From assembly GCA_965238025.1 (NCBI GenBank), contig OZ250162.1:3286001-3350000 (forward strand): a DNA stretch of 64,000 nt, in the 5' to 3' direction. Under the pieces are notes generated by a model. It was not told the origin of the DNA. It was given only the letters and a program-made list of their open reading frames with translations, and searched no databases. Position numbers and translations under genes: made by a program. This DNA is from Pelagihabitans sp965238025. GTDB lineage: Bacteria; Bacteroidota; Bacteroidia; Flavobacteriales; Flavobacteriaceae. This document shows, one piece after another, positions 32,606 through 41,256 of this stretch. How positions within the stretch are numbered: the first letter of the stretch is position 1; every line of letters begins with the position of its first letter.

Positions 32606-32646
32606 CAAAAAAATAAGCTGCTTAGAAGTGTTCCCAAACAGCTTAT
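32606..32646 (-). terminator. Rho-independent terminator of the double-glycine peptide gene
   Basis: On the minus strand ATAAGCTG and CAGCTTAT form an 8-bp stem with an 18-base loop, directly followed by a run of seven T. It lies about 65 bases after the peptide stop, so the peptide transcript is monocistronic. Confidence 0.7.
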
Positions 32647-32710
32647 CGTTCTTAAGGAACCTGAATCCATTTTTTTAAATTCAAATTCTTAAGATTCCAA
32701 TCAAAAAATG

Positions 32711-32875
32711 CTAACATCTGTACGCACCACTCCATGGTACATAGCAGCAAACCTTTCTGCCATTTACGTAAATAAAAGAACCATCGCCTCCACAGCGTCT
32801 TGCTGCACCACCGTTAATACTTTTTTGCTCGTTCTTAGATAACTTGCGAGCACCTTCTAAATTTAGTTTTTTCAT
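32711..32875 (-). CDS. Double-glycine-leader peptide (bacteriocin/RiPP-like precursor)
   Basis: The 54-residue product has a leader MKKLNLEGARKLSKNEQKSI ending NGG, the double-glycine cleavage signal recognised by C39-peptidase ABC exporters; KLSKNEQKSINGG is typical of flavobacterial leaders. Cleavage after GG would release a 31-residue, basic core with four cysteines (RRCGGDG, KVCCYVP, AYRC), suited to two disulfides or other modification. The internal ATG is preferred because it starts the leader; an upstream ATG would add MFNFFI. No exporter, immunity protein or modification enzyme is nearby, so it is an orphan precursor that must use a transporter elsewhere. Bacteriocin, signal peptide or structural roles are all possible. 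Confidence 0.75.
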   Translation of the reverse strand: MKKLNLEGARKLSKNEQKSINGGAARRCGGDGSFIYVNGRKVCCYVPWSGAYRC

Positions 32876-33529
32876 AATAAAAAAATTAAACATTAATTAA
32901 TGTCTCAAACATTTTAAGTCAATTGAGAGTTTTGACCTAATTAATCCTGATGCACCGGTACCAGCACTTCTAGTATAAGATTACTGATACAATGACCATC
33001 AGTTCGCCTGAAGATATTGTGCTTAAAAAACACTTGTAGCGCAGTGATTTGGACACGATAAATGTATGAAATTATTTACGAACTATTAAATTACAGGACC
33101 CTATTGTTGATGAAAACCAATCCGTTCTAGGCCCTTGGCAGAATTTCTGGAATTAAATTCGGGCACTCCGGATGACGCGGTAGTATATCAGAGAGGGTGC
33201 GTTAATTCAAGGAAAAATAAGATTATTAAGACCTTACTCTTATAAAGCGTTGGGAAAAGTTCTAAGTATGCACTGAAAACAAAAAGAATTTAAGGACTAT
33301 TGAGGCTGCTTCATGCGTCGTAAAACAGCACTTAAATAAAACCCTACCACAACTCCAATATTCACAAAGATCAAGGCGACCAAATAAATCATTTCAATAG
33401 ATTTTACCTGTTTTCACAGAAGTATTGTCTCTTCATAACGACGATTTCACCTCTCTAGTATAACCTTTGTGTGTTAAAATAGTGTGATTTTAACCTTGAT
33501 ATGCCCTTGTTCACTTGCGATAAATTAGA
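32876..33529. other. 654-base gap with one small membrane-protein ORF
   Basis: Apart from the small ORF annotated separately, one plus-strand frame at about 33120-33245 (containing LAEFLELNSGTPDDAVVYQR) is open without a start codon and may be a decayed gene. There are no strong hairpins. Confidence 0.35.
33297..33392 (-). CDS. Possible 31-residue single-pass membrane protein
   Basis: The frame encodes MIYLVALIFVNIGVVVGFYL then SAVLRRMKQPQ: one perfect transmembrane helix followed by a positively charged end. This fits a small inner-membrane protein with its basic C-terminus in the cytoplasm. No family is recognised and no strong ribosome site is seen. It lies downstream of the kinase/threonine-synthase cluster on the same strand. 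Confidence 0.35.
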   Translation of the reverse strand: MIYLVALIFVNIGVVVGFYLSAVLRRMKQPQ

Positions 33530-34468
33530 TTAAAAACAAGCTATAAATTCCTTGGCCGGGATATTCCTGATATTATCGGCCAGGATCTTCATTTCTAAAT
33601 AACGATCGGCCCTCGTCTCATCAATATTAGTATAATTGAAGTTTTGGTGCCTCCAAAAAGCGGTGGCAGCGGCACCATACACCGTAAACGCCTGTAAGGC
33701 CTCTTTTTCTCTTGCTGAAAGTTTATTTTCTTCCTGATACCCTTGAAGTAGATACCTTATTTTACCCAAGTCGACCGTTTCATTGGCACTACAGGTTCCC
33801 GTGATCATCATTCCAATATCAAACACCCGGTAATAATAACAAGCCTCTTCAAAATCCATAATGGTCGCCCGCTTTGCATCTTTGGCAATAATGATATTGT
33901 TATAAAAAATATCACTGTGTATCAAAGCTTTGGGTAAATCTTTATGTATATAATTCTCAATAAAGTTCTGGGTATGTTTTAACCATTTGTAAAAGAGGGA
34001 ATCCGCCGCATAAACCTGTACATCATCAAAACGTTCTATTCCGTAGGCTAGCTTTTTACGGAGGTAATTCGGCGCCTTTATTTTATGCAGTTTAGCCAGT
34101 TCCCTTCCTAAATATTTCAATATGTCGTTCGATAAATCTTTGATTATATCCCCTTCAATAAACGCCTTTAGCATTGTGGGTTTACCATTCCAAACCGTTG
34201 TAAAAGTTCCCCTAATCGTCTTTATCGGAATTGATGTAGTAAAATTGTTTTGTTTTAAATGCGCTAATAAAGAAGCAAGCTGTTTTGTTTCTTGCATTGA
34301 TTTTTGCTCACAAATAGTAAGTACAAACGCTTTATGTTCGGTGCGCACCAAATAGTTCGTATTCTCGGATCCACCACTCAATATGGCATAGGATGTTACT
34401 TTTTTAATATCGTAATGCGCTAAAATAGTTAGCAAGCTTGCCTCGTTTAAAAGCGTATATGGAGCCAT
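33530..34468 (-). CDS. APH/homoserine-kinase-II-like phosphotransferase
   Basis: The 312-residue enzyme belongs to the aminoglycoside phosphotransferase fold (PF01636), here in its homoserine kinase (ThrB type II)-like form. The N-lobe has ILSGGSENTNYLVRT, the catalytic loop is LIHSDIFYNNIII (HxDxxxxN), and the metal-binding segment is IMDFEEACYYYRVFDIG. It transfers phosphate from ATP to a hydroxyl of a small molecule. Following the threonine synthase gene after one base, homoserine is the natural substrate to propose, but another hydroxy amino acid is possible because the third gene is a cyclodeaminase-family enzyme. The ATG after AAGGAAG is chosen over an upstream ATG that lies inside the preceding gene. 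Confidence 0.8.
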   Translation of the reverse strand: MAPYTLLNEASLLTILAHYDIKKVTSYAILSGGSENTNYLVRTEHKAFVLTICEQKSMQETKQLASLLAHLKQNNFTTSIPIKTIRGTFTTVWNGKPTMLKAFIEGDIIKDLSNDILKYLGRELAKLHKIKAPNYLRKKLAYGIERFDDVQVYAADSLFYKWLKHTQNFIENYIHKDLPKALIHSDIFYNNIIIAKDAKRATIMDFEEACYYYRVFDIGMMITGTCSANETVDLGKIRYLLQGYQEENKLSAREKEALQAFTVYGAAATAFWRHQNFNYTNIDETRADRYLEMKILADNIRNIPAKEFIACF

Positions 34469-34469
34469 A

Positions 34470-35915
34470 TTATCTTCCTTTTGTGAATTCCCAATTTGTT
34501 TCCATAGCATGTGTTAGGGCCTTTTCTAAATGTTTATGATCGCATAAATGCACTTTTTCACATAGTTCCTTAGCTTTTTCAATGCTGCCGTGTGTGGCAG
34601 CTCCTGGTAATTTAGCGATTGCCCTTTTAATTACTTCTGGGAATTTTGCAGGATGCGCGGTTGCCAGACATATCAATTTTTCTGGCCCCAACTTTTCCCT
34701 TAGACTATCTGCTGCATATAACGCTACGGCCCCATGAGGGTCAAGCAAATAATTTTCACCGTGATAAATTTTACTGATCAAATCCAATCCCTCCATGTCT
34801 TTGATGCTGTTCGATAAAAAACCTTCGCTATAGGTTTCAAAAGTTTCTTTGTCAAACGTCACCTTACCAGTGGTTTTGAAAGCATGCATCCAATTCTTTA
34901 CTTTTTCTGCGTCACCACCGATACTGAGGTATAAAAACCGCCAAAAATTATAGGGTATTAAAATATCTATTGCCGAGGACGCTGTTTCGATAATCGCTTC
35001 TTTTGTAAAGCGGCCTTCCGAAAAAATACGGTGCAAACAAGCATTTTCATTATTTGCGACAACAAAATATTTAATAGGCAGGCCCATTTTCCTCGCTATG
35101 CTTCCGGCACATAGGTTACCAAACGCCCCAGAAGGAACCGACATGTTTATTTGTTCTCCAATACGATCTATAACCTGTAGGTATCCATAGAAATAATGTA
35201 CGGTCTGCATCATTACACGACCCCAATTAATGGAATTTACACTTGATAATCTAAGTTTTTCTTTAAATGGCTTGTTCGCATATAATTTGCTAATAACCGC
35301 GTCCAGGTCATCGCCACCTTCGGGACAATTGGCTACGCCTACCGGATGAATATTATTGTGTTGCAAAGTGGTCATTTGACGTTCTTGCTCCTCTGTAATC
35401 AATCCTTTAGGATAGAGGACCCAAGCATCCAAATTCGATTTTCCAGCAGCAAAATAGGCTGTTGCAGGCCCGGTATCACCCGTGGTCGCCACAACTACCG
35501 TAAGGCGCTCGCCTTTTCTTTCAAGAAAAAAATTAACCAGATTAACCACAAAGGCCAATCCAACGTCCTTAAAAGAGAGGGTTGGGCCATGAAACAGCTC
35601 CATAATGTAGGTCTCCCTTCTCGATTGCAATTTATGCAACGGAATTATCGCCTTCTTTTCAAAAGGGGCATATGCCGTTTTTAGAAGGGATTTCAATTCC
35701 TTCTCGGAAACAATCGATCGATCTATAAATAAAGAAAGGACCTCAAAGGCTAATTCCACATAACCCAAATTTTTCCATTTTTCAAGTTGAGCTATGGTAA
35801 TTTGAGGGAGTGTTTCTGGAACATATAATCCGCCATCTACGGCAAAACCGTCCAATATGGCGGTTTCAAAATCTACCGGCTTCCCTCCTCCTTTATTGCT
35901 AACAAACTGAAGCAT
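34470..35915 (-). CDS. thrC: Threonine synthase (long form)
   Basis: The 481-residue enzyme shows the threonine synthase N-terminal domain (FVSNKGGGKPVDFETAILDG, ending AVDGGLYVPE). The PLP lysine is Lys116 in HGPTLSFKDVGLAF, the phosphate-binding loop VVATTGDTGPATAYF follows, and then the PLP-contacting VPSGAFGNLCAG. It converts O-phosphohomoserine to threonine with release of phosphate. It is the middle gene of a three-gene unit with a kinase that could supply the phosphorylated substrate and a cyclodeaminase/reductase-family enzyme. As Bacteroidota usually encode a thrABC operon elsewhere, this copy could be a specialised paralogue for a nonstandard amino acid. That is inference. Confidence 0.85.
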   Translation of the reverse strand: MLQFVSNKGGGKPVDFETAILDGFAVDGGLYVPETLPQITIAQLEKWKNLGYVELAFEVLSLFIDRSIVSEKELKSLLKTAYAPFEKKAIIPLHKLQSRRETYIMELFHGPTLSFKDVGLAFVVNLVNFFLERKGERLTVVVATTGDTGPATAYFAAGKSNLDAWVLYPKGLITEEQERQMTTLQHNNIHPVGVANCPEGGDDLDAVISKLYANKPFKEKLRLSSVNSINWGRVMMQTVHYFYGYLQVIDRIGEQINMSVPSGAFGNLCAGSIARKMGLPIKYFVVANNENACLHRIFSEGRFTKEAIIETASSAIDILIPYNFWRFLYLSIGGDAEKVKNWMHAFKTTGKVTFDKETFETYSEGFLSNSIKDMEGLDLISKIYHGENYLLDPHGAVALYAADSLREKLGPEKLICLATAHPAKFPEVIKRAIAKLPGAATHGSIEKAKELCEKVHLCDHKHLEKALTHAMETNWEFTKGR

Positions 35916-35919
35916 AATT

Positions 35920-36870
35920 TCATTTTTTTATATACCCGGAATAAACCTCTTGGGTTATCATAATATCTTGTACGGCGACTCCGGTCAAATCAACCACCGT
36001 AATTTGATCATCACTAGTTCGTTGCAATTTTGGATCTTGAATAGCTGTTCCCAACTCAATAATCTTGTTCTCTGAAATTTCACCATCAGTTATCGCTCTG
36101 TAGACCTCTCCCCTACTTTTACTTTGTGGAATACTATCGGCGATGACAATATCTGCTTTTTTTAGCAGTTTACTTTCCAGTTCCTGTTTGTTTTCGGTAT
36201 CCGAACCAACTGCTGTAATATGCGTTCCTTTTTGGACATCCTCCGCTTTTAACAAAGCTGATTCCGATGGGGTGGTTGTGACAATTAAATTACAGTGTTT
36301 TGCAACTTCTGATGGACTTCCGGCCACTTCGATATCACATTCGTCAACAAACGTACTTGTAAACTGTGTTGCTTTCTCCTTATTTCGCCCCCAAATCCGA
36401 ACCTTAGCTCCGGGGAACCGATGCCGAAGGTATTTTAATTGCAATGCGGCTTGTATTCCCGTACCTATTATTCCAATACCAGTAATTTTTTTGGGTGCGA
36501 AATATTTTGCAGCCAACGCACCTGCTGCTGCTGTTCGGACATCGGTTAGATGACCTTGATCAAGCAATACAGCCTTTGGCTCCCCAGTTTGTTGAGAGAA
36601 TAACAACATTAATCCTTGGCTCGATGCGAGGCCTAGTTTCGGATTGTCATAAAATCCTGAGGCGATTTTAATTACATAATACTTATCTTTTTTCAGATAT
36701 CCGTATTTGATATGGGCATCACCCTTAGGGTCCTCGAAGAGCAATTCCCCAACCGGAGGTACTACAGCATTCCCATTGCTATATTGAACAAACCCCTCTT
36801 CCATCGCTGCTACCACATCGATATCCTTGAGTATAAATTTTATTTCCTTTAGTCCAATAATAGTTGCCAT
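35920..36870 (-). CDS. Ornithine cyclodeaminase/mu-crystallin family protein
   Basis: The 316-residue enzyme matches PF02423. LLDQGHLTDVRTAAAGALAAK holds the conserved Arg/Thr segment of the active site, IGIIGTGIQAALQLKYL is the NAD(P)-binding loop, and VTTTPSESALL and ITAVGSDTENKQEL complete the Rossmann half. Members are ornithine or arginine cyclodeaminases, alanine or N-methylalanine dehydrogenases and imine reductases. It starts the operon with threonine synthase (four-base gap) and the APH-type kinase, which argues for a pathway producing or removing an imino or amino acid rather than simple ornithine catabolism. Similar trios could be sought in other genomes. Confidence 0.8.
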   Translation of the reverse strand: MATIIGLKEIKFILKDIDVVAAMEEGFVQYSNGNAVVPPVGELLFEDPKGDAHIKYGYLKKDKYYVIKIASGFYDNPKLGLASSQGLMLLFSQQTGEPKAVLLDQGHLTDVRTAAAGALAAKYFAPKKITGIGIIGTGIQAALQLKYLRHRFPGAKVRIWGRNKEKATQFTSTFVDECDIEVAGSPSEVAKHCNLIVTTTPSESALLKAEDVQKGTHITAVGSDTENKQELESKLLKKADIVIADSIPQSKSRGEVYRAITDGEISENKIIELGTAIQDPKLQRTSDDQITVVDLTGVAVQDIMITQEVYSGYIKK

Positions 36871-37128
36871 GCATTATATATTTGGGTTGATTATTTATTT
36901 AGCACTCAGTCGCAATCTTTTCCAACAATCGTCCACCCAGTTCAAAGGAATCACATTGGATTCATTTTTAAGGAAGGTTTTGAGGTAACAAATCAAAGAA
37001 AATTTAAGGTATAAAAAGCTTTCGCATTAGCAAAGTTATGGTGGTCGAAACTTTTTCTAAAGTGCAATGTAACCAATCGCAAGAAGTATAATAAAGGAGA
37101 GAAAAAAATCAGTAACCAGGAACGGGAT

Positions 37129-38544
37129 TTATTTAAAATGATTCATCAAAAAAGTCTGTGCATTCCCGTACATAAATTTATTTGCTATTTCCTTAGCGCT
37201 TATTTTATTTTTACTTTTTAGGCTTTTACCTCTTTGAGAGTCGAGGAATTCCTGGGCATGTTTGGTTAAAAAACGTGGTAATTTGTCCAAGTCCTTTGCG
37301 GTCCAAAAACCAGGTAACGGATCAATAATTCCATCAAAATCGGTTCCCAAACATTGAATGTCCCATGCATTCATATTTAAAATGTCAAGATACTTTGCAA
37401 TGTGCTCTATTTGTTTCCATATTAATAGGGAGCTCTTATTTCTTCCGGCCAACAAGCCAAAAACCCTTTTGTTTGCTATCCGTCGTTCGTCCAATTGAAT
37501 TCCAAAAATTCCTTTCGACCTGGCAATCCGGAAAATTTCATCATCGTAAAAGTTTATGGTAGCGTCGTTGAAATTAGGGTCTATCCTATTATTGTCCTCT
37601 GGATTGTTTATACCGTTAACAGCCCCATGACTTACAATAAAAGGAATGTTACTATTGTATTCTTTTTTTATGAGGTCATAGTATTCATAGCGGGACTTTA
37701 CATTCATATGTTTAATATCCACTAGTATTCTTTTGCCATTGTTGGTATCCAATAGCGACCTAATCACTGCTAAACCAAGCGGTGTTATCCCCAGGTCCTT
37801 GTCTACTTCTTGTTTGATGATGGCATCTACCAGCCCTCCCATGCTTTTTTCATGTCCGCATAGCTCATTGTAAAAGTGATGGGCCAAACCAACAAAGAAA
37901 GGTGGAAAGGACCATTGCTTTACTTTTTGAATATTATTCAATACCTCCGTCTTATTTGCTTTAGGTTTTCCTGCCAACTGCAGGCCGCAATTAAAGACAT
38001 GGCAACCTTCAATGCTCATGATAATAAAAATCGTAGGTACGCCGTCATCTACCCAAGTATCAATTTCATCATAGCTACTTACCAATTTATAACGAATCTT
38101 TTGCTTGCGAAAGGTGATCTGTTTGCCATCCAATTCTTCATAAAACCGATACTCGTCCAATAAATCAACAAAATAGTCGGGCATCTTTTGCAGGTAGCGT
38201 ATTCGCTTTAATCCGATTCCGGTGGCAAGATTACGAAATAGGCGTCCTGTAAATTTAACACCATCCTTATCAAGGATCATGTTTTTTTCCATGGGATAAA
38301 GCGACACGACAAGTATTTTGAACTTACTATTATGCACCGAGGTGAAATCTGACTGCGTAAACTTGGTCAGGGTAAATAGGTTGTTCAGTTTCTTTTTTAC
38401 GGGATTTAGACCCTGTCTATGGTAAATACTATTTACCCGATTTCTATTCGGGCTATTTCGTTTTTTGGTCTTGCTTTCCTTAAAACTCCTGCCATAGGGC
38501 TTTAACGCAGGGTGACAATGCATGTCAATATAGGACTTCTCCAT
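37129..38544 (-). CDS. Membrane dipeptidase-like (M19) metallohydrolase
   Basis: The 471-residue cytoplasmic protein matches the peptidase M19/renal dipeptidase family (PF01244). It has the first metal motif DMHCHP, a glutamate in MSIEGCHVF (bridging ligand position), histidines in VDIKHMNV and IVSHGAVNG, and a late aspartate in CLGTDFDGI. It lacks a signal peptide and carries a basic insert after the first motif (about residues 18-50), both unlike secreted dipeptidases. The likely reaction is hydrolysis of dipeptides or a beta-lactam-like ring; the substrate is unknown. It stands alone with about 250 bases on either side. Confidence 0.75.
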   Translation of the reverse strand: MEKSYIDMHCHPALKPYGRSFKESKTKKRNSPNRNRVNSIYHRQGLNPVKKKLNNLFTLTKFTQSDFTSVHNSKFKILVVSLYPMEKNMILDKDGVKFTGRLFRNLATGIGLKRIRYLQKMPDYFVDLLDEYRFYEELDGKQITFRKQKIRYKLVSSYDEIDTWVDDGVPTIFIIMSIEGCHVFNCGLQLAGKPKANKTEVLNNIQKVKQWSFPPFFVGLAHHFYNELCGHEKSMGGLVDAIIKQEVDKDLGITPLGLAVIRSLLDTNNGKRILVDIKHMNVKSRYEYYDLIKKEYNSNIPFIVSHGAVNGINNPEDNNRIDPNFNDATINFYDDEIFRIARSKGIFGIQLDERRIANKRVFGLLAGRNKSSLLIWKQIEHIAKYLDILNMNAWDIQCLGTDFDGIIDPLPGFWTAKDLDKLPRFLTKHAQEFLDSQRGKSLKSKNKISAKEIANKFMYGNAQTFLMNHFK

Positions 38545-38723
38545 TTTTTCTTAGATTAAGATTTAAAAAAAATTACCCAAAGCATCATAGTGACGCATTT
38601 CTTTATGGGAAATACCTTAGAATAGAGTGGTAATCGCTGAGGGAACTTAATTATTGGGAGAAAACGCTTTGCGTAGTTAAATATAGTAAAAATTAACAAG
38701 AAACCATTTACTTTTATTAAGCA

Positions 38724-38751
38724 CAAAAAAAGCGTCGAGAAATGTCGACGC
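38724..38751 (-). terminator. Terminator of the cold-shock-domain gene
   Basis: On the minus strand a GCGTCGA/TCGACGC stem with a six-base loop is followed by a run of seven T, about 40 bases after the stop codon. Confidence 0.8.
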
Positions 38752-38791
38752 CTAATATTATTGTCTAAAACTAGAAATTAAATTACCCAGG

Positions 38792-39247
38792 TTAAATCTT
38801 CTTCACCCGAACTGCATTCATACCCCGTGCTCCTTTCTCAAGTTCAAACTGTACGGTATCATTTTCTGTAATTTCATCGATCAGTCCGCTTACATGGGTA
38901 AAGTATTTTTCGTTGTTCTCTGTATCGATAATAAATCCAAATCCTTTGGAGTGATCAAAAAAGGAAACTTTCCCATTTCTGATTGGGTTGAACTTGTCCT
39001 CATCGGACTCTTCTTTCTTTGGAATACCAAGAACAATGTCTTCGGCCTCGATTTGCACCTTCATTGACGGATCTGGGGGTGTATCAACCAAGTTCCCATT
39101 AAAATCGACATAGGCCATTGGGATTCCGCCACCTTTCTCTTTCGCCTCTGCCCTTCTCGCTTCTTTGCGTTTTGCTTTTTCTTCGCGCTTCTTACGGCGT
39201 TGTTTTTCCTTTTCGGTCTTGTTGTATGTTTGCTGTGATTTAGCCAT
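38792..39247 (-). CDS. Cold-shock-domain protein with long basic N-terminus
   Basis: The 151-residue protein has a highly charged Lys/Arg/Glu-rich N-terminal tail (residues 8-38), a middle segment with YVDFNGNLVDTPPDP, and a C-terminal cold-shock domain. The RNA-binding motifs are KGFGFI (101-106, RNP1) and YFTHVS (115-120, RNP2). It is expected to bind single-stranded RNA or DNA and act as an RNA chaperone or regulator. This long form with a basic tail is a Bacteroidota type distinct from the 70-residue CspA. It is divergent from a CxxC protein gene and has its own terminator. Confidence 0.9.
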   Translation of the reverse strand: MAKSQQTYNKTEKEKQRRKKREEKAKRKEARRAEAKEKGGGIPMAYVDFNGNLVDTPPDPSMKVQIEAEDIVLGIPKKEESDEDKFNPIRNGKVSFFDHSKGFGFIIDTENNEKYFTHVSGLIDEITENDTVQFELEKGARGMNAVRVKKI

Positions 39248-39508
39248 TCATAAATTTTAATTAATACTTTGGGCTCTAAAGGAAATTCAAATTCTAGACG
39301 AATATTAATTGAAGAGAAAAGAAGGTAAACAATTGATTTGATTATAGTTAGCCGTAGCTACCGAAATAATAAGATGTTGTTCTTCCTTTGAACCTCCACA
39401 AATATATGATTTATGATTGAATATTTCGCGTACTCGTCATGATTATCGATAGTATCGGCGTTTCTTCGAGAATATGAAAGGCTTAATCAAGCAATGCCCA
39501 TAATTCCC

Positions 39509-39516
39509 TATATTGT
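39509..39516 (+). promoter_or_regulatory. Possible -7 box of the CxxC protein gene
   Basis: TATATTGT resembles TAnnTTTG and lies 24 bases before the ATG of the exported CxxC protein. No clear -33 element is seen. Confidence 0.3.
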
Positions 39517-39539
39517 ACCTACGAGAAAATTATTGAATC

Positions 39540-40136
39540 ATGAAAAAACTATTATTTTTCACCTTATTGGTAACTTTTCAGTTGAGTGCCCAGGAGCAAC
39601 TTGTTGAAGTGGTGACCCAAAATAACGGAAATAGGATTGCTTTTTACGCTGTTAATGAAAATGAGCATGATGTAGACGTACTGATCAAAATAAATGGAAC
39701 GAACATTAGACAGAGTAAGGCGAAACCCCGTCTAATACGTGTTCCCGGAGCCGCAAAGGTACATTTGAAAACGATTATGACCATCCGTGGCAAAACTCCC
39801 ACTTATTCCCATGACCTTACTGTTAACGACAGCCTCTCTAAACGTGCGGTAAGGAAGGAATTTGAACGCATTAAAATCAATCCCAAAAAATCTATTACAG
39901 TTTACATAACGGATGGTTGTACAGGTTGTGATAGCATTGTATCTCCTTTGGAAAAAAGCAATTACATCTTTAAAAGTGTAAAGCTTAACGAACATCCTGA
40001 AATAACAAAGCAGCTTAAAAAATCTTTCCCAACGAGTTTAGATAGTATCAGTAAACCAATTATTAACCTCGGTGGGCGTTTGTATACCAATATTGAGTTT
40101 TACGACGATCTTTTAGAGACCTTGAACAAAGACTAG
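39540..40136 (+). CDS. Exported glutaredoxin/thioredoxin-like protein
   Basis: The 198-residue product has a signal peptide (MKKLLFFTLLVTFQLSAQ). A beta-sandwich-like N-terminal domain (residues 20-100, YAVNENEHDVDVLIKINGTN) is followed by a thioredoxin-fold C-terminal half: ITVYITDGCTGCDSIVSPLE contains the CTGC redox centre, and KPIINLGGRLYTN gives the cis-Pro strand. It is likely a periplasmic disulfide oxidoreductase or a substrate-specific reductase. It is monocistronic, divergent from the cold-shock gene, and ends at a strong terminator. Confidence 0.75.
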   Translation: MKKLLFFTLLVTFQLSAQEQLVEVVTQNNGNRIAFYAVNENEHDVDVLIKINGTNIRQSKAKPRLIRVPGAAKVHLKTIMTIRGKTPTYSHDLTVNDSLSKRAVRKEFERIKINPKKSITVYITDGCTGCDSIVSPLEKSNYIFKSVKLNEHPEITKQLKKSFPTSLDSISKPIINLGGRLYTNIEFYDDLLETLNKD

Positions 40137-40205
40137 CTTATTTTTGATATGGATGGAGTATAGCGGCTTAAAAAGTCTTCGAGTCAACAACTATTATTTA
40201 TAAAA

Positions 40206-40243
40206 CTAAAATGGCCCGACATTTCAATGTCGGGCCATTTTAG
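40206..40243. terminator. Perfect bidirectional terminator
   Basis: An 18-bp perfect stem (CTAAAATGGCCCGACATT and its complement) with a two-base centre, bounded by A and T runs, lies between convergent genes. Confidence 0.9.
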
Positions 40244-40263
40244 TGATTTTATAGTAAGACAAT

Positions 40264-41043
40264 CTAATCCCTCAGGGAAATTTCCTCCATGGTCCCATCG
40301 GGATAGGTCAGCGAAGCTAAATCATCACAACTACCATCGCCAAAGTCTACGGAGACCAAAAGGCCATTCTTAGAAAGTTTAAGCACTCCTTTGCCAGCAT
40401 ACTCACAGGGTAAAATAGTTTCAAGCTGGTCCGCTACAACAGCAATGTAAGTAGTATCACCACTAGTTACAGTCCATTCACCATCCAAGGTTATTGTTTG
40501 CTGTTCTATATTGTCAAGAACGAATCCTATAATCCTAGTCCCATTCTCCTTGATTACCTGGCCATCGTCCATGATTACCTGCATATCACTTTCAATAGTA
40601 AATTGTATGCTATTTAAATTATTGCCAAAAATGAAGGTCTTAGTACCCGCAATGGCAGTTTCACCGACCGTAAAATCAGAATAGGTAACGTTGATCGTGG
40701 TAAAATCGGCAGTAACACTATAACTGGCGGTGATCATTCCATTAATGGGTTCGCTACCATCAACTATACAGTTGTTAAAAGTTATGATAGTGGTTAGCCC
40801 AGAAGTTTCCGTTTGATGGCATTCCGGCATTTTACCCGTAGGGTTTGCACTGAAAACATCTACAAGAAACTCGTCGGTTATTCCAAATAGTTTATTGGCA
40901 TCTAAGACAGTTTTAACCTCGATTGCGGTAAAATCAGCGTCGATGTTCATTGGGTTTTCCAAGTCTTCACTGCAGGCCGAAATGGCCAGACACAGAACAA
41001 AAACCCAAGCAACCCTAAAAGTGTTAGTCATAAGGTCTTTCAT
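40264..41043 (-). CDS. Lipoprotein of unknown function
   Basis: The 259-residue lipoprotein (LCLAISAC, Cys24) is beta-rich with regularly spaced threonine/isoleucine strands (GMITASYSVTADFTTINVTYS, IQFTIESDMQVIMDDG, QTITLDGEWTVTSGDTT). Paired cysteines late in the protein (LPCEYAG and GDGSCDDL) suggest one disulfide. The C-terminal motif SVDFGDGSCDDLASLTYPDG resembles repeats seen in other flavobacterial lipoproteins. No catalytic motif is visible. The ATG is set at the signal peptide; an upstream in-frame ATG gives an unlikely leader. Confidence 0.65.
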   Translation of the reverse strand: MKDLMTNTFRVAWVFVLCLAISACSEDLENPMNIDADFTAIEVKTVLDANKLFGITDEFLVDVFSANPTGKMPECHQTETSGLTTIITFNNCIVDGSEPINGMITASYSVTADFTTINVTYSDFTVGETAIAGTKTFIFGNNLNSIQFTIESDMQVIMDDGQVIKENGTRIIGFVLDNIEQQTITLDGEWTVTSGDTTYIAVVADQLETILPCEYAGKGVLKLSKNGLLVSVDFGDGSCDDLASLTYPDGTMEEISLRD

Positions 41044-41227
41044 GGTATATTTTTTTGGTTTTGGATATATATAACGAAAAATCACCCTCTTTAGTACCTA
41101 GTTTAGGGCTGGGCAACGTATTAAAATGTTAATTTTTTCTGTTACAAATAACTGAATAAAAGGGTATTATCCTATTTTCCGTACTATTATTCGATATCCA
41201 AGTTAAAAGAATGGAATATTTTATAAG

Positions 41228-41241
41228 AATCGTATACGATT
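41228..41241. promoter_or_regulatory. Palindromic operator upstream of the GntR gene
   Basis: AATCGTATACGATT is a 14-base perfect palindrome 16 bases before the ATG. FadR-type GntR regulators bind short palindromes with GT...AC half-sites, so autoregulation is likely. TATATTGG between the palindrome and the ATG may be part of the -7 box. Confidence 0.5.
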
Positions 41242-41256
41242 TAGTATATTGGTGAT

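Noticed and set aside
32876..33300. Search for exporter or immunity genes next to the double-glycine peptide
   Set aside because: Only noncoding DNA and a startless frame are present. No ABC transporter or C39 peptidase gene is in the window.
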